Assembly (NCBI GenBank): GCA_016223085.1
Contig: JACRPS010000030.1
Span: 1 to 57,612, forward strand
Direction of reading: 5' to 3'
DNA: 57,612 nucleotides
Source: Chloroflexota bacterium
GTDB taxonomy: Bacteria; Chloroflexota; Anaerolineae; Aggregatilineales; Phototrophicaceae
The position numbers were made by a program, and so were the translations under genes. Positions 16,899-24,249 of this stretch are shown here, piece after piece (positions within the stretch are counted from its first letter, which is position 1; every line of letters begins with the position of its first letter). The notes under the pieces are model-generated. The model saw only the letters and a program-made list of their open reading frames with translations. It was not told the origin of the DNA and did no database searches.

Positions 16899-18242
16899 AT
16901 GTTGACCAAGACCACCACCCGTCCCGGCCCGCAGGGGCAGGCCATTATCGCGCGCGACTCCGCCATCATGACTGGCGCGCTAACGCCCCGCTATCCGTTT
17001 GTGATCGAGCGCGGCTCCGGGTCACGGGTCTGGGATGTGGATGGTAATGAATACGTGGACTTCGCAGCAGGCATTGCTGTCACCGCTACCGGCCACTGCC
17101 ACCCGAAAGTGGTGCAGGCCATCACCGAACAGGCGCAGAAGTTCATTCATATCGCTGGCACCGATTATTATTACGATGTCCAGGTGCGCGTGGCCGAAAA
17201 ACTGGCCGAGATCGCGCCGTTTGACGAACCCGCCAAGGTGTTTCTTACCAATTCTGGCACGGAAGCGGTCGAAGGCGCGATCAAAGTAGCGCGCTGGTAC
17301 ACCGACCGCAAGCACATCATCGCCTTCTACGGTGCGTTTCATGGCCGAACGCTGGGGTCGCTGTCGCTGACGGCCAGTAAAGTTGTCCAGCGCGATGGCT
17401 TTTTCCCACTGCTTCCGGGCGTCCATCACGTGCCGTATAACAACCCCTATCGCTGTATGCACGGGCGGCGCGAAGCCGACTGCCGCGATCACTGCATCTG
17501 CGCCGACTACATCACCGATGTGCTGTTTAAGCGGGTGGTACCGGCGGACAGCGTGGCGGCGATCATCCTCGAACCGATGCAGGGCGAAGGCGGCTACCTC
17601 GTGCCGGACAAACGCTTTGTGCAGCAGTTGCGCGACATCTGCGACCAGCACGGTATTCTGATGATTGTGGACGAAATCCAGTCCGGCATCGGGCGCACCG
17701 GCAAATGGTGGGCCATCGAACACTTTGGCGTGCAGCCCGACATCGTATGTTCTGCCAAAGGCTTAGCCAGCGGCATGCCGCTGGGCGCGGTCATCGCTCG
17801 CAGCCACGTGATGAGCTGGCCGCCCGGCGCGCACGGCTCCACGTTTGGCGGCAATCCGATCTCGTGCGCCGCCGCGCTGGCGACGCTGGAACTGGTCGAA
17901 ACCGGCTACATGCAGAACGCCGCCGAACAGGGGCAGTATATTAAGGACGCGCTGGAAGAAATGATGGATTACCATCCGGCACTGAAGTATGGCCGCGTGG
18001 ACGGCCTGGGGCTAATGGTTGGCGCGGAACTGGTGCTGGACGAAAAACGCACCCCGGCGAAGGAACTCCGTAATCGCGTCGAGCGGATCTGCCTGGAAAA
18101 CGGCCTGCTGCTGCTGGGCTGCGGCGAAAACACACTGCGCTTCTGCCCGGCGCTGATGATCGAGCGCGAGACGGTGCAGCAGGGGCTTGAGTTATTTGAT
18201 CTATCGCTGTCACAGGCCGAACGCGAGGCCGGGCTGACGTAA
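16899..18242 (+). CDS. Class III aminotransferase (acetylornithine / 4-aminobutyrate type)
   Basis: This 447-residue PLP enzyme transfers an amino group from an omega- or alpha-amino donor to a keto acid. D258 in MIVDEIQSGIGRTG contacts the PLP ring, and K287 in VCSAKGLASGMPLGA forms the Schiff base; SGTEAVEGAIKVAR (119-132) binds phosphate. The insertion at 186-201 contains four cysteines (CMHGRREADCRDHCIC). I recall a comparable cysteine-bearing stretch in archaeal members, so it may be a family feature. GGAG lies about 9 nt before the chosen ATG. The exact substrate (GABA, ornithine or other) cannot be assigned; no arginine or GABA pathway gene is adjacent. Confidence 0.85.
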   Translation: MLTKTTTRPGPQGQAIIARDSAIMTGALTPRYPFVIERGSGSRVWDVDGNEYVDFAAGIAVTATGHCHPKVVQAITEQAQKFIHIAGTDYYYDVQVRVAEKLAEIAPFDEPAKVFLTNSGTEAVEGAIKVARWYTDRKHIIAFYGAFHGRTLGSLSLTASKVVQRDGFFPLLPGVHHVPYNNPYRCMHGRREADCRDHCICADYITDVLFKRVVPADSVAAIILEPMQGEGGYLVPDKRFVQQLRDICDQHGILMIVDEIQSGIGRTGKWWAIEHFGVQPDIVCSAKGLASGMPLGAVIARSHVMSWPPGAHGSTFGGNPISCAAALATLELVETGYMQNAAEQGQYIKDALEEMMDYHPALKYGRVDGLGLMVGAELVLDEKRTPAKELRNRVERICLENGLLLLGCGENTLRFCPALMIERETVQQGLELFDLSLSQAEREAGLT

Positions 18243-18265
18243 ACTATGGTTAATCTGCCTGTCCT

Positions 18266-18293
18266 GTAGGGACGAGGCATGCCCCGTCCCTAT
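18266..18293. repeat. Dispersed palindrome, GGGACGAGGC arms
   Basis: GTAGGGACGAGGCA and TGCCCCGTCCCTAT form a nearly complete 14-bp stem with one mismatch. It lies in the convergent gap between the aminotransferase and the LEG1-like gene. Confidence 0.7.
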
Positions 18294-18304
18294 GGCTAGT
18301 TTCC

Positions 18305-19279
18305 CTACACCGCCAGCATGTACCGTAACAGCTTGCGTCGCTCATTCCGGTTCTTTGGGGAGGGATTGAAGGTCGCGTCGAGCATCGGCAGCACTGCATC
18401 CCGTGCCTGCCGGGTACGCATGGCGCGTTGCCACAGCCACAGGTTAAAGCGATAACGCAGCCGGGACTGCCGCGTTAGACCGAGGATACTGCGCACATTC
18501 AGATTCACCTGATCGTCCATATCGGCAATGTGTCCAGGTATGTCGTCTTCGGTGAGCATTCTTTCCGGCAGTGTTCCCATGCCGTGTTCGAGCATAAAGA
18601 CCAGGTCGGTTCGCCAGGCTGCCGCGCCGAGGAAGTCCACCATCCGAATCCACCCGATCAGGAAATCCAGCTCGCTGCGAGACGCCCGCTGCCTGCCTAA
18701 CGTGCGAATGCCGGCTTCAGCAGCCGTCAGACTGCGGTGGTGCGCCTGCCACAGTTCGAACCTCAGCGGTTCAAGATCGTCACCCGGTTCAATCCGCTGC
18801 ATCAACGCAAAAAACGCCTGCCATGCTTGTACTGCTTCCCGCAAGTCTGCCGGAATCTGGAAGGAGTCATCCTGGCTGCTACAAGGATATTCAACGGCAC
18901 TGCTGGAATAGGGCGGCAGAATTTCCATCGCTGGAACGAGGCCAGCTTGCATGGCGGCGATGAGCGGAATCACGCTTAGCGTATAATTGCCATAGCCCCA
19001 CATACTGCTGGGGTCAATCCGTCCGTCTGGCGTGTTTGCCAGTCGTAGCCGCCCCGAACGCCACTGCCAGTGATACTGGAACACATATCCCCAGAAGACG
19101 TTCAGTTCGTTCTCCTGGCCGCAGATGCCGCGTGGGTTCGTCACCTCAATCAGCCGTTTGTACACGGCCAGCCGCTGCTGGTAATCGAAGGGGTCAACCA
19201 TCCCGGTCAACTCTGGCAGCGCCGACCACTGTGGATAAAATTCCAGTTTGACCAGCCGTTCGGAGTAGGTCGTGTCCAT
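18305..19279 (-). CDS. LEG1-family-like protein
   Basis: This 324-residue protein without a clear signal peptide or membrane segment matches, in order, the conserved features I recall from the vertebrate LEG1 (C6orf58) family. They are DPFDYQQRLAVYK (29-41), GQENELNVFWG (54-64), QYHWQWRSGRL (68-78), a serine/tryptophan stretch leading to ILPP (120-123), LWQAHHRSL (176-184), MVDFLGAAAWRTDL (213-226) and LPERMLTEDDIPGHIADM (237-254). The biochemical role of LEG1 proteins is not established; in fish and mammals they are secreted. Here the protein would be cytosolic. It is encoded alongside a multi-pass membrane protein upstream on the same strand. The call rests on remembered family sequence. 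Confidence 0.65.
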   Translation of the reverse strand: MDTTYSERLVKLEFYPQWSALPELTGMVDPFDYQQRLAVYKRLIEVTNPRGICGQENELNVFWGYVFQYHWQWRSGRLRLANTPDGRIDPSSMWGYGNYTLSVIPLIAAMQAGLVPAMEILPPYSSSAVEYPCSSQDDSFQIPADLREAVQAWQAFFALMQRIEPGDDLEPLRFELWQAHHRSLTAAEAGIRTLGRQRASRSELDFLIGWIRMVDFLGAAAWRTDLVFMLEHGMGTLPERMLTEDDIPGHIADMDDQVNLNVRSILGLTRQSRLRYRFNLWLWQRAMRTRQARDAVLPMLDATFNPSPKNRNERRKLLRYMLAV

Positions 19280-19373
19280 GTGCCTGCTTCCTCACCCTGT
19301 CAGTAACCTGAATGGATTACGCTCAGGAAGCGTTTTTGGATTTTGTTTGTGGCATATAAGCGCAGTCCAGCAC

Positions 19374-20219
19374 CTAACCGGCGCTTACAACTGGCTGGGA
19401 CACGCCTGTTGCCCGTCGCTGCCACAGGCGCGTACGATGGTCAAACAGCAGATAATACACTCCGACCAGACTGCCGCTGACGAGCACAAACACAAAGATG
19501 GTGAGACTGGTGCGGTGTTCGGGGCGAACCGTCTCAAATAAAGCGACATAGGGGAAGAACAGCACCAGGGCGTAGATGATAAAACCGAGCAACTGACCGG
19601 CGGCATACGGCCACCTGGGGTTCAAAAAACCGTACAGGAAATAAGCTGCGGCCCCCCAGAAGGCCCACCCATACATCACTGATGTCTGCGGCGTAAGCCG
19701 CCAGGGGAAGATGGTTGGCGCTTTGGTCAGCAATGCATAGCCGGCGACCAGCAGCGCGATCACAAACAGGCCCATTGTGAGTCGCACGACTCTCGGCATC
19801 GGTTGATTATTTTTGAAGGGGAACTTTCTGCTGAACCATAACACGGCCAGTGCCGCCGGGAGTGACAGGAAACAGATAATTGCCCCGACCAGCGGGCGCG
19901 GATTGCGACTGCTGATGGTGTAGCTCTGAAGCATAAACAAGCCCCACCCCAGTAGCGTCACGATCACATCCAGCGTGATCGGCACGGCGGCGCAGATTTC
20001 ACCGGTTACGCCCATCCAGATCAAGGGCACGGCAAACGCTGCAAGGACGGATGAAATGAACAGATTCGACAGGCCGGACAAACTGCTGCTGTATCCGGAC
20101 CAGGGCCACAGCGCGGCAGCCGGCGGCCAACGAAAATAAAAGGCGGCAGCAAGAATCATAAAACCGATACCAGTTATCACCTGAGCAACACGAATCACGT
20201 TCACATACCGGGTTATCAT
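19374..20219 (-). CDS. Multi-pass membrane protein of unknown function
   Basis: This 281-residue integral membrane protein has about seven or eight hydrophobic segments. The first follows MITRYVNVIRVAQVITGIGF, and the last lies before the basic tail DHRTRLWQRRATG. I do not recognise a family or catalytic motif. The start at 20219 places AGGAG about 8 nt upstream (the site overlaps a preceding ATG two codons earlier). A longer frame from 20291 is not supported. It lies upstream of the LEG1-like gene on the same strand with a gap of about 95 bp, so the two may be co-transcribed. Confidence 0.7.
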   Translation of the reverse strand: MITRYVNVIRVAQVITGIGFMILAAAFYFRWPPAAALWPWSGYSSSLSGLSNLFISSVLAAFAVPLIWMGVTGEICAAVPITLDVIVTLLGWGLFMLQSYTISSRNPRPLVGAIICFLSLPAALAVLWFSRKFPFKNNQPMPRVVRLTMGLFVIALLVAGYALLTKAPTIFPWRLTPQTSVMYGWAFWGAAAYFLYGFLNPRWPYAAGQLLGFIIYALVLFFPYVALFETVRPEHRTSLTIFVFVLVSGSLVGVYYLLFDHRTRLWQRRATGVSQPVVSAG

Positions 20220-20812
20220 CACCATCTCCTGACACACCACTAACAACCACCTGCACAACCAGTTCAGGTATAACGACAAGATTGTGTTCAAGGACGCTCA
20301 ACCACAGACGACGATGCTGGTTTTGGCGCTCACACAAAATGAAACAAAAATCGTATTCAACAGTATAGGAAAAAGTTTAAAATGAGTCATCATCTGTAAG
20401 AAGGAAAGACAGAATATTGCTAAACTGTTTTTACAGGTTGGCTACCAGGAAGTACTGAACGTTGATGAATTATTCCCCAGGTGTGTGGATTCGCGCCGCT
20501 TTCCGTTACAATGTATCTGTCACCCCGAATTGATAACATGAGAACGGGATTAAAAACCCTGCATGGTGCGGGCACAAATCCTGGTCAAGTGGCTAGTGTG
20601 ACCGGGGATAAGGTGGAGGATAATAACGGCATCCAGTAACTTCCCGGACAACAGCAGCGCCATAATCGGTGCTGGGAAATGGGCAGCCACCCATGAGCGC
20701 AATGATCGGTGTGATGAACAGCAACTTTGCGGCTTACCCTGCGTATACCAGGGTAAGCACCAGATCAGCCGATTTCTGGCCTGGGGCCATAGACGATGTT
20801 GGGAACGTAAGC
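20220..20812. other. Long AT-richer intergenic region before the ECF sigma gene
   Basis: No protein gene is convincing in these 590 bp. The region separates the divergent membrane-protein and sigma genes and must contain both promoters. A TACAAT-like box is present near 20507. A strong 10-bp inverted repeat lies at 20732-20758. A 32-codon ATG frame near 20539 has no good ribosome site. Confidence 0.55.
20732..20758 (+). promoter_or_regulatory. 10-bp inverted repeat in the leader of the ECF sigma gene
   Basis: GCTTACCCTG and CAGGGTAAGC are perfect arms around a 7-nt centre CGTATAC, 54 bp before the sigma ATG. There is no T-run. It could be an operator or an RNA hairpin controlling the sigma operon. 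It does not belong to the GTAGGG palindrome family. Confidence 0.45.
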
Positions 20813-21415
20813 ATGTCTGATCCGACAAACTTGGACTGGGTGAACGCCGCGCTGGCGGGCGATCAGGATGCCTTCGCCGAGATTGTGTACGCCCACCAGG
20901 ACGCCGTTTACAACCTGTGTTACCGGATGCTGGGGGAACGCACCGAGGCTGAAGACGCCGCCCAGGAAGCCTTCCTCCGCGCCTACATGAATCTCCAACG
21001 CTATGACCCCGCCCGTTCGTTTAAGACCTGGCTGTTGAGCATTGCGTCCAACTACTGCATTGACCGGCTGCGCCGCCGCCGCTTGCAGTGGCTGTCGCTG
21101 GACGACGAGCCAACCGAAGACAGCCTGGCCTTAAGCAGCGACGAGCCGGAACCGGAAGATGTGGCGCTGCTGCGCGAACACAGCAAGGCCGTCCAGGCGC
21201 TGCTGCACGAACTCAGCCCGGAATATCGGGCGGTCGTGGTGCTGCGCTACTGGTACGACTATTCCTATGCCGAAATCGCGGACATCATGGACACCACCGA
21301 AAGCGCCGTCAAGAGCCGCCTGTTCCGCGCCCGGCAGACGCTGGCTGATCGGCTGAATTCCCGCAGCAGCAAATCCACCGCTCGACCGATCAATCCGTTA
21401 CTGGAGAGTTATTGA
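20813..21415 (+). CDS. ECF (extracytoplasmic function) sigma-70 factor
   Basis: This 200-residue alternative sigma factor has only regions 2 and 4. Region 2 runs through YNLCYRMLGERTEAEDAAQ, then AFLRAYMNLQRYDPARSFKT and WLLSIASNYCIDRLRRR. Region 4 has LSPEYRAVVVLRYWYDYSYA and EIADIMDTTESAVKSRLFRA, the -35-binding helix-turn-helix. The linker is acidic (DDEPTEDSLALSSDEPEPED). The ATG at 20813 gives a family-length protein; a longer frame upstream encodes unrelated residues. The stop overlaps the start of the anti-sigma-like gene (TGATG), so the two are translationally coupled. Confidence 0.92.
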   Translation: MSDPTNLDWVNAALAGDQDAFAEIVYAHQDAVYNLCYRMLGERTEAEDAAQEAFLRAYMNLQRYDPARSFKTWLLSIASNYCIDRLRRRRLQWLSLDDEPTEDSLALSSDEPEPEDVALLREHSKAVQALLHELSPEYRAVVVLRYWYDYSYAEIADIMDTTESAVKSRLFRARQTLADRLNSRSSKSTARPINPLLESY

Positions 21416-21975
21416 TGGCGAACGAACAGCACCGGCGGCTGATGCAGGACGCGCTGGACGAACAACTGACGCCGGAAGCGCAGCATGAACTGCACCAGCA
21501 GTTGAGCGCCGAACCCGATGCCGCCGCCGAGTTTGACCGGCTGCGCCGCGTGGAACAACTGCTGCGCAGCGCACCGATGGAGCGCGCGCCGCAGCGGCTG
21601 GCGCTCAGCATCATGGCGCGGCTGGCGGAAACGCTGCAATCGAAGGAGCAGTTGGCGCACACGTCCGGGCTGGCGCTGGCGCTGGCTTTGGCGCTGGTAG
21701 TGGTCGTGGCGCTGCCATTGCTGGTCGCCTCGGCCTGGCTGTTCCTCAGCGCCGTCAGCAGCGCCGCCGCGTTGAGCAGCCTGATTCAGAGCATCGTCAC
21801 CCTGCTGACGCTGCTGATGGGTATGATGGAAGCCTTCATTCAGCAGGCGCAGACGGTTGTTGCCGATTATCCGCAGGCGCCGGCGCTGCTGATCGTGCTG
21901 GTGCCGGTGGCGCTGGTGGGTCTGATGCGCTACCTGACGACTCAACCGCCGGACGACTCCGATGCAGAAGTGTAG
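21415..21975 (+). CDS. Membrane-anchored anti-sigma-like protein
   Basis: The 186-residue product has a soluble N-terminal part of about 80 residues (HRRLMQDALDEQLTPEAQHE, RRVEQLLRSAPMERAPQRLA). Two or three hydrophobic helices follow (about 85-120, 125-145 and 155-172). Position, coupling to the ECF sigma gene and this layout fit an anti-sigma factor that holds the sigma at the membrane. The usual zinc-binding HxxxCxxC motif is absent, so it would belong to the non-zinc class. GGAGAG lies 8 nt upstream. The assignment is by context. Confidence 0.75.
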   Translation: MANEQHRRLMQDALDEQLTPEAQHELHQQLSAEPDAAAEFDRLRRVEQLLRSAPMERAPQRLALSIMARLAETLQSKEQLAHTSGLALALALALVVVVALPLLVASAWLFLSAVSSAAALSSLIQSIVTLLTLLMGMMEAFIQQAQTVVADYPQAPALLIVLVPVALVGLMRYLTTQPPDDSDAEV

Positions 21976-21999
21976 GGACACGATAGATCGTGTCCCTAC
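21972..21999. repeat. Dispersed palindrome, GGGACACGAT arms
   Basis: GTAGGGACACGAT and ATCGTGTCCCTAC are perfect 13-bp arms around AG. It begins inside the anti-sigma stop region and ends next to the GAGG ribosome site of the next gene, inside what looks like one operon. Confidence 0.8.
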
Positions 22000-22014
22000 A
22001 GAGGAATGATGACG

Positions 22015-23112
22015 ATGGTACACCGTCGCAACCTGTTGCTTTTTGGTCTGCTGATCGCCGCCATCCTGCTGCTGGCCGGGGTTGCCCGGCGGCAAACCCT
22101 GCCCGCGAGCGTCACTCCTCCGCAAAATATCATTATCACGCAGAGCTATGAGCTTACTACCACCGTAGCTGACTCGCTGGTGGTGATCGCCGACAGCATC
22201 CGTCTCAACGAGGGCAGCCGCGTCCGGGGTGATGCGGCGCTGGTCGGGCGTGGACTCGTGCGGCTGGAGGGGCAGATTGACGGCAATTTAACGGTGATGA
22301 GCGATGTGCTGGAGATCGGCAAAAGCAGCCGCGTCACTGGCGATGTGGCATTTATGGGCAATCGCATGATCGTCGAGGGCAGGGTGTCCGGTGACATCAG
22401 CGCCTTCGGGCAGGCGCTGGCGCTATCGCCGGCGGCGCCAGTCGGCGGGCGGATTACTGCCTGCGTTGGTGTGCTGGATACAGCCAACATCAGCGCCGAC
22501 CAGCTTCGCCCGTGCCGGGAACAGGAAATGATGGACACGTTCGCACCGCTACGGGCGCTGCGGAACAGCGTTGGCGGCACGGGTATCCCTGCAGCATCAC
22601 TGCTGCGAACCCTGCCGGTCGCGCTGGCGCTGGCGGCAGTCGCTGCGCTGGTGGTCGCAGCGTTTCCGGGCCGCTTCAGCCGGATTGAGGAAGCCGTGCG
22701 GGTGGTGCCGCACGGGCTGGCCCGCACCGGCTGCCTGCTGCTGCTGGTCGCCATCGGCCTTGCTGCCGCGCTGGTCACGGCGCTGGCGGTCGCGCCGCCG
22801 CTAGGACTGGTGCTGCTGCCGGTGGGCGCGCTGCTGGGGCTGGTGCTGCTGGTAATGGGGCTGGTCGGCTGGATTACGCTGGCGCTGGTCCTGGGACGCC
22901 GGCTGCCGCGCGTGCGCGTGCTGCCGCCGCTGATCGCGGTCATTCCGGGCAGTCTGGCGCTGTGCCTGCTGGCCTACGCGTTGGCACTGCTGCCGTTCGG
23001 TATGCTGTTCCTGCTGGCAGGCGGGGCGGCGCTGGCGGCACTCGGCTTGGGCGGGGCTTTCATCACCCGGTTTGGCGCGGCCCGCGCCCGGCGTTACGTC
23101 GCTTCCGGTTAG
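22015..23112 (+). CDS. Bactofilin-like polymer-forming membrane protein
   Basis: This protein of about 365 residues has an N-terminal membrane anchor (about 8-25), then a beta-helical stretch (about 45-150) with the repeating pattern of bactofilins (IRLNEGSRVRGDAALVG, LEGQIDGNLTVMSDVLEIG, SRVTGDVAFMGNRMIVEG, GRVSGDISAFG). A C-terminal domain follows with four to five hydrophobic segments (about 195-360). The combination resembles polymer-forming cytoskeletal proteins fused to a membrane module. The best ATG is 22015, with GAGG 10 nt upstream; ATGs at 22006 and 22009 are alternatives. Its place behind an ECF sigma/anti-sigma pair suggests an envelope-stress or cell-shape role. Confidence 0.8.
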   Translation: MVHRRNLLLFGLLIAAILLLAGVARRQTLPASVTPPQNIIITQSYELTTTVADSLVVIADSIRLNEGSRVRGDAALVGRGLVRLEGQIDGNLTVMSDVLEIGKSSRVTGDVAFMGNRMIVEGRVSGDISAFGQALALSPAAPVGGRITACVGVLDTANISADQLRPCREQEMMDTFAPLRALRNSVGGTGIPAASLLRTLPVALALAAVAALVVAAFPGRFSRIEEAVRVVPHGLARTGCLLLLVAIGLAAALVTALAVAPPLGLVLLPVGALLGLVLLVMGLVGWITLALVLGRRLPRVRVLPPLIAVIPGSLALCLLAYALALLPFGMLFLLAGGAALAALGLGGAFITRFGAARARRYVASG

Positions 23113-23157
23113 GCCATTCACGGGGAACGATCCCGTTAGTATCTCTCTGGGGGGAAA

Positions 23158-23550
23158 ATGAATACCAACGCTTCCAACAGCAGCCATCTGATTCCGGCGG
23201 TGCTGGGCATCCTGGCCGCCATCCTCATCTTTTTTGTCCTGACTAACCGCCCGCTTCCGTTGATAACCAGCGACCGCGCGGCATTAATCGCGCTGGTGGT
23301 CATCGGCTTCGCCATGTGCGCGATCGGCGGCAGTGGCAGGGCAATCAGCACCTTTGGAATGACCAGCCCGGTGACGATCATCGGCAGCGCACTCGGCCTG
23401 CTGGTGCTGCTGGTTGCCGGGGCGCGGCTGGCCGGCGTCAATCTGCCTGTCATCGTGGATGATCGCGCCGCCTTTGTTGCCGTTGCCGTGATCGGCGTGG
23501 TGAAAGTCGCCGTGAATCTCGCGGCGCTGGGGTTGGGGCGTGGAGGTTAA
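23158..23550 (+). CDS. Small multi-pass membrane protein
   Basis: This 130-residue hydrophobic protein has about four helices (roughly 11-28, 40-58, 72-90 and 105-124). GGGGGGAAA lies immediately upstream of the ATG. I do not recognise a family or conserved motif. It is 45 bp downstream of the bactofilin-like gene and is probably the last member of that operon, since a separate -10 box precedes the Uma2 gene. Confidence 0.7.
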   Translation: MNTNASNSSHLIPAVLGILAAILIFFVLTNRPLPLITSDRAALIALVVIGFAMCAIGGSGRAISTFGMTSPVTIIGSALGLLVLLVAGARLAGVNLPVIVDDRAAFVAVAVIGVVKVAVNLAALGLGRGG

Positions 23551-23559
23551 AACGTACTG

Positions 23560-23565
23560 TATAAT
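23560..23565 (+). promoter_or_regulatory. -10 box of the Uma2 gene
   Basis: TATAATGG lies 20 nt before the ATG at 23586. No good -35 was identified. Confidence 0.45.
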
Positions 23566-23585
23566 GGGCGAGAAGTAGTGGAGTC

Positions 23586-24149
23586 ATGGCGATGGTGTTA
23601 CAGCAGGAAAAGCTCTATACAGCCGAAGAATTCTGGGAGATCGCGGGACTGCCAGAAAACGAAAACCGCCGGCTGGAACTCGAAGACGGAGTGCTTGTCG
23701 AAATGGCTGCCTCAGGCCCGATCAATACGGTGACTGCCGGACGGATTCTGTATTTTCTGAATGGGTTTGTGATACCGCGCGACCTGGGCTACGTCACCGG
23801 CGCGGATGGCGGCTTCAAACTCGCGCCGAAGCGGGTGCGCCTGCCCGATGCAGGTTTTATCTCGAAGGAACGGCTGGCGGCGCTCCCCCGGCGATTTGAT
23901 CTGGCGCCTGATCTGGCAGTCGAGGTGGTGTCCCCCGACGAGGATATTCTCAAGAAAGCGCGGGAGTATTTACACGTCGGCACGCGCATGGTATGGGCAG
24001 TCTATACCGAAGATCGCATTGTCTACGTGATGACACTTGGCGACGGGGACGCCATCGTGAGCATACCCTACGGTGAAGGTGATACCCTCGACGGCGGTGA
24101 CGTGCTGCCCGGTTTCACGCTGGCTGTAAAAGACATTTTCCCCCGATAA
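23586..24149 (+). CDS. Uma2 family (DUF820) endonuclease-like protein
   Basis: This 187-residue protein has the PD-(D/E)XK-like layout of the Uma2 family: RRLELEDGVLVEM near the N-terminus, RLPDAGFISKERL in the centre, LAVEVVSPDEDILKKAREYLHVG carrying the acidic and lysine residues, and WAVYTEDRIVYVM. Uma2 proteins are abundant in cyanobacteria and Chloroflexota; their cellular role is unresolved and a transposon origin has been proposed. The gene appears intact and has its own TATAAT. No partner gene is adjacent. Confidence 0.88.
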   Translation: MAMVLQQEKLYTAEEFWEIAGLPENENRRLELEDGVLVEMAASGPINTVTAGRILYFLNGFVIPRDLGYVTGADGGFKLAPKRVRLPDAGFISKERLAALPRRFDLAPDLAVEVVSPDEDILKKAREYLHVGTRMVWAVYTEDRIVYVMTLGDGDAIVSIPYGEGDTLDGGDVLPGFTLAVKDIFPR

Positions 24150-24187
24150 CGCCTTGAAGATATCACAGGCCATCAAAAACTAAAACA

Positions 24188-24220
24188 GGCGGGCTGATCG
24201 GTTGACCAGCCCGCCGTCTT
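24188..24220. terminator. Bidirectional terminator between convergent genes
   Basis: GGCGGGCTG (24188-24196) and CAGCCCGCC (24207-24215) form a 9-bp stem. GTCTTGTCTT follows on the plus strand and TGTTTTAGTTTTT on the minus strand. It serves both the Uma2 gene and the Thr/Pro-linker gene. Confidence 0.8.
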
Positions 24221-24249
24221 GTCTTATGCGGTTGTGCCGTTAGCGCAGC

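Noticed and set aside
20539..20637. 32-codon ATG frame upstream of the ECF sigma gene
   Set aside because: No ribosome site, no hydrophobic or domain-like pattern, and no conservation evidence.
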